A DNA stretch of 20,094 nucleotides from Dehalococcoidales bacterium (GTDB taxonomy: Bacteria > Chloroflexota > Dehalococcoidia > Dehalococcoidales > UBA5760). The stretch is taken from NCBI GenBank assembly GCA_028717305.1, contig JAQUOC010000012.1, positions 1 through 20,094 on the forward strand, given 5' to 3'. The notes beneath the pieces were generated by a model that was not told where the DNA came from, did no database searches, and saw only the letters and a program-made list of their open reading frames with translations. A program made the translations under genes and the position numbers. This document shows positions 8,626-15,260 of this stretch, piece by piece. The stretch's first letter is position 1, and each line of letters starts with the position of its first letter.

Positions 8626-8648
8626 CGGATTGCCCGGCCGGTTCTTTG
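8610..8648 (+). terminator. Weak hairpin at the end of pth
   Basis: GAACCGG (8610-8616, inside the last pth codons) is complementary to CCGGTTC (8638-8644), leaving a 21-base loop and only three T's after the stem. It sits between the pth stop and a new promoter, which is where a terminator is expected, but the long loop and short T-run make it a weak candidate. Confidence 0.3.
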
Positions 8649-8675
8649 CCAGTGCTCACTATCGGATGGTATAAT
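8646..8675 (+). promoter_or_regulatory. Sigma-70-type promoter for the LOG-like gene and probably eno-gap
   Basis: TTGCCA (8646-8651) and a perfect TATAAT (8670-8675) are 18 bases apart. The start point would lie near 8682, about 25 bases before ATG 8707, which has its own CAGGAG Shine-Dalgarno. The following three genes are close together on the same strand with no clear terminator, so this may drive all of them. Confidence 0.6.
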
Positions 8676-8706
8676 GCCTATCTGACGGGGTGATCAGGAG
8701 CTTTGG

Positions 8707-9195
8707 ATGACAGATAAGAAAATTTGTGTCGCTGTCATCGGCGGCGGACAGCCTACGGCTGCAGAGGTTAGAGAGGCTGAGGAGGTCGGCCGGTCACTGG
8801 CCCGGCGGGGTGTCGTTCTGATTTGCGGGGGGTTGGGTGGAGTTATGGAGGCAGCCTGCCGCGGGGCAGAATCCGAGAATGGAGTAACCGTCGGCATTCT
8901 CCCCGGAGATAGTCGTAGAGCGGCCAACCGCTATGTTCAGATTCCCATCGTTACCGGCATCGGCTATGCCAGGAATGTGGCGGTGGTCAAGTCGGCCCAT
9001 GCCGTGATTGCCATCGGCGGGAGCTACGGCACTCTTACCGAAATAGGGCATGCTCTTCAGAGCGGCATACCGGTTATTGGTCTGAACACATGGGTGATCT
9101 CCAGAAACGGCCGGGAAGACGGCTCAATTATTCCGGCGAGGACTCCTGCTGAAGCTGTCGAGAAGGCACTGGAGCTGGCGGGGGCCGGTGAATAG
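8707..9195 (+). CDS. SLOG/LOG-like nucleotide-binding protein (TIGR00725 type)
   Basis: This 162-aa Rossmann-like protein resembles the TIGR00725 branch of the LOG (lysine decarboxylase-like/SLOG) superfamily. It has an N-terminal strand with GGGQPT (12-17), the nucleotide-loop sequence CGGLGGVMEAACRGA (40-54), a GILPGD turn (63-68), and IGGSYGTLTEIGHAL (103-117), the counterpart of the PGGxGTxxE motif of phosphoribohydrolase LOG proteins. The Pro of that motif is replaced by Ile, while Gly, Thr and Glu are kept. LOG enzymes release cytokinin-type bases from nucleotides; this branch has no settled function that I know of, so nucleotide binding or hydrolysis is inferred. It lies 28 bases before eno behind its own promoter. 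Confidence 0.83.
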   Translation: MTDKKICVAVIGGGQPTAAEVREAEEVGRSLARRGVVLICGGLGGVMEAACRGAESENGVTVGILPGDSRRAANRYVQIPIVTGIGYARNVAVVKSAHAVIAIGGSYGTLTEIGHALQSGIPVIGLNTWVISRNGREDGSIIPARTPAEAVEKALELAGAGE

Positions 9196-9223
9196 ATTGA
9201 GTATCGAGGTGGATTAAGGAAAA

Positions 9224-10519
9224 GTGGCTGTTATTACAGATGTCAGGGCCAGAGAGATTCTCGATTCGAGGGGCAATCCTACCCTTGAGGTCGAGGTAAA
9301 ACTTGGCAGCGGGGTAGTCGGGTGGGCGGCGGTGCCGTCCGGGGCGAGCACGGGTAAGTATGAAGCGGTAGAGCTGCGTGATAAAGATCCCTCCCGGTTT
9401 AACGGACTGGGAGTGCTCCGGGCGGTTGCCAGCGTTAATCGGGATATTGCTGAGGCTATAAACGGCATGCTGGCTACCGATCAGATGGGTATCGATCAAA
9501 AGCTGCTTGAGCTTGATGGTACCGGGAATAAGTCTAGGCTGGGGGCTAACGCTGTTCTGGGCACGTCGTTAGCGGTGGCCCATGCTTCTGCCAACCATCT
9601 TAATCTGCCACTCTATCGATATCTTGGGAAAACCGATCGCTATACTCTTCCCGTCCCGATGCTTAACATTCTGAACGGCGGCCGGCACGCTGCCGACTCC
9701 ACTGATTTTCAGGAGTTTATGATAATGCCGGTGGGAGCCCGGTGCTTCGGACATGCCCTCCAGATGAGCGCTGAGATTTACCACAATCTGAAGAAGGTGC
9801 TTAAGGACGGCGGGATGAATACCAATGTCGGTGATGAGGGTGGCTTTGCCCCCTCGCTGGCCTCGAATAAGCAGGCGGTAGAACTGATACTGGCTGCTAT
9901 TGAAAAAGCCGGCTACAAGCCGGGTAAAGACTGCTTTATCGCCCTCGACCCGGCCTCCAGCGAGTTCTACCGGGATGGGAAATACGTTCTGGAAAAAGAA
10001 GGGGTCTCACTAAGCAGTGAGGAGATGGTGGAATATTATGCCGGGTGGGTATCGAGCTACCCTATCATTAGCATCGAGGACGGAATGGCCGAGGATGATT
10101 GGGACGGCTGGCATCTTCTTAACCGGAGGCTGGGCAATAAAGTCCAGCTGGTTGGCGATGATCTCTATGTCACCAATGTCGACCGTCTTAAGAGGGGCAT
10201 CACGCAAATGGCGTCCAATTCCATACTGATCAAGTTGAACCAGATCGGCATGCTTACCGAGACCATCAATGCTATCCGAACCGCACAGCAGTCGGGTTGG
10301 ACGGCGGTAGTCAGCCACCGTTCCGGCGAGACTGAGGATACCACCATCGCCGATCTGGCGGTAGCCTTTGGGACGGGGCAGATTAAGGCCGGTGCACCCT
10401 GTCGCTCCGAGCGTACCGCCAAGTATAACCGGCTTCTCAGAATCGAGGACGAACTGGGCAAGATGGCTAAATTTGCCGGCATGGAGGCATTCTGTAATCT
10501 GAAATGCCGACCGGTATAG
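9224..10519 (+). CDS. eno: Enolase
   Basis: Enolase interconverts 2-phosphoglycerate and phosphoenolpyruvate in glycolysis and gluconeogenesis. The 431-aa length is typical. Key elements: AREILDSRGNPTLEVE at the N-terminus, the mobile loop SGASTGKYEA (39-48), H155, E205 in GDEGGFAPS, magnesium ligands D242, E285 and D312, catalytic K337 in ILIKLNQIG, and SHRSGETED (364-372). The start is GTG 9224 with AAGGA just upstream; the conserved MAVITDVRAREIL fixes it. One loop is unlike the usual bacterial form: NGGRHAADST replaces NGG-x-HADNN (151-160). gap follows 43 bases later, so the two are probably co-transcribed; pgk and tpi are not present. Confidence 0.97.
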   Translation: MAVITDVRAREILDSRGNPTLEVEVKLGSGVVGWAAVPSGASTGKYEAVELRDKDPSRFNGLGVLRAVASVNRDIAEAINGMLATDQMGIDQKLLELDGTGNKSRLGANAVLGTSLAVAHASANHLNLPLYRYLGKTDRYTLPVPMLNILNGGRHAADSTDFQEFMIMPVGARCFGHALQMSAEIYHNLKKVLKDGGMNTNVGDEGGFAPSLASNKQAVELILAAIEKAGYKPGKDCFIALDPASSEFYRDGKYVLEKEGVSLSSEEMVEYYAGWVSSYPIISIEDGMAEDDWDGWHLLNRRLGNKVQLVGDDLYVTNVDRLKRGITQMASNSILIKLNQIGMLTETINAIRTAQQSGWTAVVSHRSGETEDTTIADLAVAFGTGQIKAGAPCRSERTAKYNRLLRIEDELGKMAKFAGMEAFCNLKCRPV

Positions 10520-10562
10520 AGCGAGTTAGAAAAATAGCTCAAGAAAAAAGGAGGTACAGGAT

Positions 10563-11576
10563 ATGGTAACCAGGATTGGTATTAACGGTTTCGGGCGTAT
10601 AGGCAGGCTGACCTTCAGGGCAATCAAGCTGCGCCACGACGATAAAATTGAAGTAGTTGCTGTTAACGACCTGACCGATACCAGGACCAATGCTCACCTG
10701 CTCAGGTGGGACAGTACCTACGGTGCTTATCCCGGTAAGGTGGAAGCGGACGACAATTCCTTTGCTGTTGATGGCAAGAGGGTGAAGGTACTGGCCGAGC
10801 GTGATCCGGGAAAAATCCCCTGGCAGGAGTACGGTGTCGATATTGTGATAGAGTCAACCGGCCTGTTCACCGATGCCACCAAGGCGGCGGCTCACCTGCA
10901 GGGTGGTGCCAGGAAGGTGATCATCTCCGCTCCGGCCAAGAATGAGGATGCTACTATCGTGATCGGTGTTAACGAGGATAGCTACGACCCGGCCAGGCAC
11001 AGGGTGATCTCCAATGCTTCCTGTACGACCAACTGTATCGCACCGGTGGTCAAGGTACTGCACCAGAGCTTCGGTGTTAACAAGGGGTTGATGACCACCA
11101 TCCATGCCTATACCAACGACCAGCGGATTCTGGATGTTTATCACAAAGACCTGCGCCGGGCAAGGGCTGCTGCTCTTAATATTATTCCGACCACCACCGG
11201 TGCGGCCAAGGCGGTGACTCTGGTCATCCCCGAACTTAAGGGTAGAATCCACGGGCTGGCTTTCCGGATACCGACTCCCACCGTGTCGGTGGTTGATTTT
11301 GTCGCCGAGCTGGGTCAGGATGTCGATGTCGCGGGTGTTAACCGGGCCTTAAAGTCTGCTGCTGACGGAGCGCTAAAGGGAATTTTGGAGTATTGCAGCG
11401 AAGAGCTGGTCAGTATTGATTTCAAGGGTAACCCGGCCAGCTCCATAGTCGATGCACCGAGCACAATGGTTATCGGCGGCAACATGGTCAAGGTAATCGC
11501 CTGGTATGACAATGAATGGGGCTACAGCTGCCGCCTGGCTGACCTTGCCGTTTATATTGCCGGTAAGGGATTATGA
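10563..11576 (+). CDS. gap: Glyceraldehyde-3-phosphate dehydrogenase, type I
   Basis: Gap oxidatively phosphorylates glyceraldehyde-3-phosphate to 1,3-bisphosphoglycerate. At 337 aa it is full length. The NAD-binding GINGFGRIGR is at the N-terminus; D36 after the second strand indicates NAD preference. The catalytic cysteine is C154 in SNASCTTNC, with H181 in TTIHAYTNDQ as its partner, and the S-loop contains RRARAAALNIIPTTTGAAKA (173-210 region). The C-terminal WYDNEWGYS is canonical. A strong AAGGAGGT (10548-10555) precedes ATG by seven bases, suggesting high translation. It is preceded by eno. No intrinsic terminator is evident after the stop at 11576, so readthrough into the tubulin-like gene is possible even though that gene has its own promoter. 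Confidence 0.98.
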   Translation: MVTRIGINGFGRIGRLTFRAIKLRHDDKIEVVAVNDLTDTRTNAHLLRWDSTYGAYPGKVEADDNSFAVDGKRVKVLAERDPGKIPWQEYGVDIVIESTGLFTDATKAAAHLQGGARKVIISAPAKNEDATIVIGVNEDSYDPARHRVISNASCTTNCIAPVVKVLHQSFGVNKGLMTTIHAYTNDQRILDVYHKDLRRARAAALNIIPTTTGAAKAVTLVIPELKGRIHGLAFRIPTPTVSVVDFVAELGQDVDVAGVNRALKSAADGALKGILEYCSEELVSIDFKGNPASSIVDAPSTMVIGGNMVKVIAWYDNEWGYSCRLADLAVYIAGKGL

Positions 11577-11606
11577 TTGGCAATACTGTTTTTATACGCC
11601 TCCAAA

Positions 11607-11637
11607 TTGACATCATTACCCCTGGTATGTCTAAAAT
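11607..11637 (+). promoter_or_regulatory. Promoter of first tubulin-like gene (shared motif)
   Basis: A perfect -35 TTGACA (11607-11612) and TAAAAT (11632-11637) are separated by 19 bases. The downstream part GTATGTCTAAAAT (11625-11637) recurs with one change upstream of the paralogous gene (15219-15231). Transcription would start near 11644, giving a leader of about 29 bases. Confidence 0.6.
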
Positions 11638-11672
11638 AGAAAACCTGTTTCTATATCGGAAGAGTAACTAAA

Positions 11673-12836
11673 ATGAAATTACTGGTTATCGGTTTCGGAC
11701 AATGCGGCGGCAGGATCGCTGACGAGTTTGCCCGGTTGGGTATCAAGGCTCGTTTGGAGCGCAAGATTAATATCATCACCGCTGTGTTTGCGGTTAACAC
11801 CGATGTGGCCGATCTAAGCGGACTGGTTACCATCAGACCCGATTATCAGCACCGGGTGCTTATTGGCGGTAATAAGACCGGCGGACACGGTGTGGGTAAG
11901 ATTAACGAGCTGGGCGCCGAGGTTGCTCGAGATGATGCCGACAAGGTTATTGATGCCCTCAAGGAAACGCCGCAATTTGCTGAAACAGATGCCTTCCTGC
12001 TTATTGCCGGGGCTGCCGGAGGTACTGGCTCCGGGGCGATAGCCACGATAACACAGAGACTGAAAGAGCGCTACGTCGAAAAACCACTTTACAATCTGAT
12101 AGTCCTTCCCTTTCAGCACGAGGAGGAGACAGAAGGGAGGACTATTTATAATGCCGCCACCTGTCTCAAATCCGCCTATCTGGTGGCTGATGCTGTATTC
12201 GTCGTTGATAATCAGCGGTATATTAGCAAAAACTACTCGATTAGAGGCAACCTGTCCAAGATTAACTCACTGATAGCGGAGCCGTTTTATAACCTACTCT
12301 GCGCCGGCGAAGAAACCAAGCCTCAGTATATCGGTTCCCGGATACTCGATGCCGGTGATATCATACAGACTCTGGCGGGCTGGACTGTAATAGGCTACAG
12401 CAGGTCCCAGCCGGGCAGGATGAAAAACCTCTTCGATTTTCGCGATAAGATGGCGGAAGGGCAGAAAGGGGTTCAGTTGATCAATAATGCTATCAGCGAG
12501 TTATCGGTGAGATGCAATCCGGCGGATGCCGGCAGGGGATTATATCTTATTTCGGCGCCGGCTAAGGATATGGATATGAGTCTGGTGAAGGATATCGGTG
12601 CTCATATGAAACGTATCGCTCCGGAGGCCATCATCCGAACCGGTGATTACCCCCGGGAAAAAGGCTCACTGAACGTTACCGTAATTCTCTCCGAGTTCAG
12701 CGGGATGAAGAAAATAGTTGACTACTTTACTCAGACTATTGACCTTATCGCTACCATCAGAAGAAAGAGGGAAGGAATAGAGATCGAGCACAGCGATCTC
12801 GCCGATGCCTTTAAGGATATACCTTCCCTCCTTTGA
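11673..12836 (+). CDS. Tubulin/FtsZ-superfamily GTPase, paralogue 1
   Basis: This 387-aa soluble protein is predicted to bind GTP and polymerise. GFGQCGGRIADEFARLG (8-23 region) matches the T1 nucleotide loop of tubulin (GQCGNQIG) and CetZ rather than the GGGGNA loop of FtsZ. AAGGTGSGAI (114-123) is the tubulin signature. LDAGDIIQTL (225-234) aligns with the T7 catalytic loop, keeping both Asp residues (D226, D229) that trigger hydrolysis in the neighbouring subunit, but the Asn two residues before the first Asp in FtsZ is Ile here. The protein ends KDIPSLL (381-387), like the FtsZ C-terminal peptide DIPxFL, with only a short linker. No membrane segment is seen. It is not canonical FtsZ. Relation to the published FtsZ-like (FtsZl) or CetZ families is likely but unplaced. 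It is close kin to the 390-aa protein at 15261. A Shine-Dalgarno-like GGAAGAG is at 11658-11664. Confidence 0.88.
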   Translation: MKLLVIGFGQCGGRIADEFARLGIKARLERKINIITAVFAVNTDVADLSGLVTIRPDYQHRVLIGGNKTGGHGVGKINELGAEVARDDADKVIDALKETPQFAETDAFLLIAGAAGGTGSGAIATITQRLKERYVEKPLYNLIVLPFQHEEETEGRTIYNAATCLKSAYLVADAVFVVDNQRYISKNYSIRGNLSKINSLIAEPFYNLLCAGEETKPQYIGSRILDAGDIIQTLAGWTVIGYSRSQPGRMKNLFDFRDKMAEGQKGVQLINNAISELSVRCNPADAGRGLYLISAPAKDMDMSLVKDIGAHMKRIAPEAIIRTGDYPREKGSLNVTVILSEFSGMKKIVDYFTQTIDLIATIRRKREGIEIEHSDLADAFKDIPSLL

Positions 12837-12871
12837 TTGACCGGGCGCGCCGCTAAATAATAATTACGTTA

Positions 12872-12891
12872 GAAACAGGAGTTCTTGTTTC
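12872..12891. terminator. Hairpin between convergent tubulin-like and coiled-coil genes
   Basis: GAAACAGG (12872-12879) pairs with CTTGTTTC (12884-12891), eight pairs including one G-T, around the loop AGTT. It lies in the 61-base gap between two convergent stops, where a bidirectional terminator would be expected. Neither side has a long T-run, so strength is uncertain. Confidence 0.4.
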
Positions 12892-12897
12892 AGTACT

Positions 12898-13437
12898 TTA
12901 CCCGGCGGCCTTGTTATAGATGTTCCAGGCTTGTTCGACAATCTCTCCGCGTTTTTTCCAGGCTTGAGCTATAGTCGCTTCGCAGGTCTTCATAGCCGAA
13001 CTGACATCCTCATCGAAGCTGCCATGTGCCGTTAATTCCTTGTCCTTGTAGGCCTTCTCCGCCTGATCCGTGGCAGCCCTATAGGCCGTCTCGGCCTGAG
13101 CTTTGGCCTCATCGCGTGCTTTCATGGCTTTCTCGATTACCTCGTCACGATTCTTGAAGGCCTGTTTGATGCTTGCATTACAGGTATTTCTCGCCTGATG
13201 CTCGGTGTCTTTGTAGGTTTTTTCTGCCTCCAGTTCGCTCACCCGGTAGGCTGTGGTTACTTCCTTTTGTGCTTCCATATAGGCGGCGTATGCCTTTTCA
13301 GCCCGCCCCAGAATCTCACTCAAGGATGTTGCCGGGCGTTCCGGAACGTTTGCAGGGGGTGCCGCCTGTTCCTTTACCTGTTTTACTGTTTTCTCCGCTT
13401 GCTCACGGGCTTTGGGAGTTTGTTCTCCTGAATTCAT
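12898..13437 (-). CDS. Small coiled-coil protein with 11-residue periodicity
   Basis: I recognise no named family for this 179-aa protein. Residues 1-40 are Gln/Lys/Pro-rich and probably disordered (AAPPANVPERPATS). Residues 41-179 are a continuous charged, Ala-rich helix with recurrent AEKAY/AETAY/QAF/QAW motifs: AEKAY at 46, AEKTY at 71, AETAY at 115, AEKAY at 126. Motif spacings are mostly multiples of 11: 90 to 101, 115 to 126, 156 to 167. AEKxYKD repeats after 55 residues (71, 126) and QA[FW]K-x-R-x-E after 66 (92, 158), so the protein looks like an internal duplication with one extra hendecad. Aromatic residues are frequent at repeat positions. There is no signal peptide or membrane segment. 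Translation is well marked: AAGGAGG (complement of 13447-13453) nine bases before ATG. It follows the 495-aa coiled-coil gene by 97 bases and converges on the first tubulin-like gene. A structural partner of the GTPases is inferred from position alone. Confidence 0.8.
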   Translation of the reverse strand: MNSGEQTPKAREQAEKTVKQVKEQAAPPANVPERPATSLSEILGRAEKAYAAYMEAQKEVTTAYRVSELEAEKTYKDTEHQARNTCNASIKQAFKNRDEVIEKAMKARDEAKAQAETAYRAATDQAEKAYKDKELTAHGSFDEDVSSAMKTCEATIAQAWKKRGEIVEQAWNIYNKAAG

Positions 13438-13470
13438 TAATCGGGTCCTCCTTCGCTCTGTTTCGTTACG

Positions 13471-13499
13471 ATTATTTTTGCTGTTTACGGAAGAGTCAG
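13471..13499 (-). promoter_or_regulatory. Possible promoter of the 179-aa coiled-coil gene
   Basis: On the minus strand CTGACT (complement of 13494-13499) and AATAAT (complement of 13471-13476) are 17 bases apart. The first matches the -35 consensus at four of six bases and the second the -10 at five. The start point would lie about 27 bases before ATG 13437. Co-transcription from the 495-aa gene upstream is an alternative. Confidence 0.35.
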
Positions 13500-13534
13500 G
13501 GACTTATTTTCAAAAACTGCACATTTCCAGCCCT

Positions 13535-15022
13535 TTATTCCTCCTCCTTACTGGGTTTTTCTTTCTTACTGGCGTACATCCTGGCCAGGAACTCGAGGCG
13601 TTTGTCCACCATTCTCGCCGACTCCTTCTCGGCTTCTTCTTTACTCTGCTCTGTTGGTGCCTCTTCGGCCGGCTCCGTTTCCTTCTTTTTTTCTGTGGCG
13701 CGGCTTATTGAAGCCTCGATAGATTTTTCAATCTGACTCATCTGTGCTTCGGCAGGTTTCTCGTCCGGTTTGTATTGCTCCTCGGGACGGCTTGGTGCCG
13801 GTCTGTGCCTCTCTTCTGTAAATCTACTGGTTTCCACACCCCGATTAATCGCCGCCTCGAATGCCCTGATTGAAGTCTCGGCGGCCTCTTTGGCTGCCTG
13901 TCTGGCCATTTCGGATGCCTGCTGTGCCTCGCGCTTCGCTGCCTCGGCGGCCTCTCTGGCTCCTCTACCTATCTCCTCTGCCTTGGCTATTGCCTCCTTG
14001 GATAACCGGGCTGCTTCGTTGGCCGCCTCCCTGGCCATTTTACCCGTCTCCTCTACCATGTTCAAGGCTTCCCGGGAAGCAGCGGTCGATGACTCGGCAA
14101 TTTCCCGAACCTCTTTGATTATTTCCTCGGCTCTGGCTATCACCGCGCTGACAGCTTCATTAGTGTTGCGTTTCATTAACTCAGCTGTCTCTTGAACCTC
14201 TTTGCTTAGTTGATCGGCTCGAGCTACCGCTTCCTGTGAGGATTTCTTCATCAACTCGACGGATTCTTTCGCTTTCTCGCGTACCCCCTCGGCACCGCTA
14301 ATGGTCCTGTCAAAGGTAGCGCTAGCTGTCTCGATGGTCTCCTGCGACCATTTGGTCGTTTCTTCGGCACTGCTTATCGCTTTGTCAAAGCCTCTGGTCG
14401 ATACCGCGGTAGACTCCTCAAGTGCTTTACTGGCCTTCTCCGCCTCGTCCACTGCCTTGCGGGAAGCTTTTATCGCCTCCTCGGAGAACTTCCTGGCTAA
14501 CTTCTCTATCTCTTCTACCTTGGTTATCGACTGGCGGGAGATATTTCTGGCCTCCTCCGCAATCTCCCTGGCGGCCGCGCTGGCCTTCTCGGCCCGGTTC
14601 ATCCTTTCCGTCGATTCTTTGATTGATGCCTCAGCAGATTCCTTGGCTTCCTTAACCGTTCTTTCCGCTTGGGTAACTGAGCTCTCCAAGTTTTTGGTCA
14701 GGTTCCTGAGGGCATCTCTCGTTGATTCGACCGTTTCCTCGGCCCGGGTTATTGCTTCTGTGAAAGCCTTAGACGATGCCTCGGTAGATTCTTCAGCCTC
14801 CTTGGCTACTTTTTCGGCCTTGGCTACCGCTTTTTTGGATGCTCTGGTTCCTTCCTCGGCTGCTTTCCTGGTTGATTTGCCTAATTCCTCGGCTCTGGCA
14901 ATCGCCTCTTGAGCTATCCTTATCGTCGCCTCGGCAGCTTCGATAGCCGATTTACTCAGCGTTTCTGCTCTGGCTACCGCCTTGTCAATTGCGCCGGTTC
15001 CGTCTTCCATACCCCTTAACAA
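13535..15022 (-). CDS. Long coiled-coil protein built of fifteen 25-residue repeats
   Basis: This 495-aa protein matches no named family that I know. Residues 15-393 form 15 consecutive repeats of 25 residues, each opening with a version of A-[I/V]-x-[R/K]-A-E-E; the only break in register is four extra residues (AVSA, 290-293) between repeats 11 and 12. Small or aliphatic residues recur near positions 2, 5, 8/9, 12, 16, 19 and 22/23, a 7+7+11 pattern expected of a nearly straight coiled coil. Residues 394-495 are a Pro/Glu/Lys-rich, probably disordered tail with a short helix near RLEFLARMYASKK. No signal peptide or membrane segment is visible, so it is cytosolic. The start is either TTG 15022 (after AGAGG) or ATG 15010 (491 aa); neither has ideal spacing. 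It is divergent from the second tubulin-like gene. A spacer, scaffold or membrane-surface filament is possible. Low-complexity composition will draw false matches to unrelated Ala/Glu/Lys-rich proteins. Confidence 0.85.
   Translation of the reverse strand: MLRGMEDGTGAIDKAVARAETLSKSAIEAAEATIRIAQEAIARAEELGKSTRKAAEEGTRASKKAVAKAEKVAKEAEESTEASSKAFTEAITRAEETVESTRDALRNLTKNLESSVTQAERTVKEAKESAEASIKESTERMNRAEKASAAAREIAEEARNISRQSITKVEEIEKLARKFSEEAIKASRKAVDEAEKASKALEESTAVSTRGFDKAISSAEETTKWSQETIETASATFDRTISGAEGVREKAKESVELMKKSSQEAVARADQLSKEVQETAELMKRNTNEAVSAVIARAEEIIKEVREIAESSTAASREALNMVEETGKMAREAANEAARLSKEAIAKAEEIGRGAREAAEAAKREAQQASEMARQAAKEAAETSIRAFEAAINRGVETSRFTEERHRPAPSRPEEQYKPDEKPAEAQMSQIEKSIEASISRATEKKKETEPAEEAPTEQSKEEAEKESARMVDKRLEFLARMYASKKEKPSKEEE
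13844..14980 (-). repeat. Tandem 75-bp coding repeats (15 x 25 codons)
   Basis: The repeat unit begins at protein residues 15, 40, 65, 90, 115, 140, 165, 190, 215, 240 and 265, then, after a four-codon insertion, at 294, 319, 344 and 369. The RAE/KAE/QAE core sits at the same place in nearly every unit (residues 18, 43, 68, 93, 118, 143 and so on). Repeats are diverged at the protein level, so this is an old expansion rather than a recent slippage product. The last unit is the most degenerate. Confidence 0.88.
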
Positions 15023-15101
15023 CCTCTAAAGACTTTGATTAAGAAGAATAACGTGACATTCCGGACATTGGTATGATTGCCCTTCCGGTTGTGTATTCCC
15101 T

Positions 15102-15130
15102 ATTTTATGACAGGTCAATTAGTTTTGCAA
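15102..15130 (-). promoter_or_regulatory. Predicted promoter of the 495-aa coiled-coil gene
   Basis: On the minus strand TTGCAA (15125-15130, self-complementary) and TAAAAT (complement of 15102-15107) are 17 bases apart. The bases before the -10, TGTCA, resemble the TGTC/TGCC preceding TAAAAT at the two tubulin-like genes. The start point would be near 15095, leaving a leader of about 75-85 bases. Confidence 0.5.
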
Positions 15131-15201
15131 TATATACCAGCGCACGGGACTATCGCTGCTCGATCTCTCTTGCTGAATCTTCGGCTCACCCGATATAGTA
15201 A

Positions 15202-15231
15202 TTGACATTATACTGCCAGTATGCCTAAAAT
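15202..15231 (+). promoter_or_regulatory. Promoter of second tubulin-like gene (shared motif)
   Basis: TTGACA (15202-15207) and TAAAAT (15226-15231) are 18 bases apart. The string GTATGCCTAAAAT (15219-15231) differs in one base from the copy at the paralogous gene (11625-11637), and both -35 boxes are preceded by AA. Transcription would begin near 15238, about 23 bases before ATG. Confidence 0.6.
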
Positions 15232-15260
15232 GGTGAAACTATTGACGCCGGAGATAGGAA

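Noticed and set aside
11673..12836. Calling the first tubulin-like gene ftsZ
   Set aside because: The T1 loop is GQCGG rather than GGGGN, the T7 Asn is missing, there is no long C-terminal linker, and no division-cluster genes (ftsA, ftsQ, sepF, mur genes) are nearby.
13173..14912. Several plus-strand open frames (up to 203 codons) opposite the coiled-coil genes
   Set aside because: They are antisense readings of Ala/Glu/Lys-rich repeats, giving Ser/Ala/Leu-rich strings with the same 75-base periodicity; the minus-strand frames have the coherent 25-residue helix pattern.
13844..14980. Possible CRISPR or recent minisatellite array because of 75-base periodicity
   Set aside because: Units are diverged at DNA level, there are no conserved spacers or palindromic repeats, and the frame is open throughout; the period is a protein-level property.
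13535..15022. Chemoreceptor signalling domain or phage tape-measure protein as identity of the 495-aa protein
   Set aside because: There is no membrane segment, no chemoreceptor hairpin-tip motif and no phage gene nearby; the strict 25-residue unit does not fit the chemoreceptor heptad bundle.
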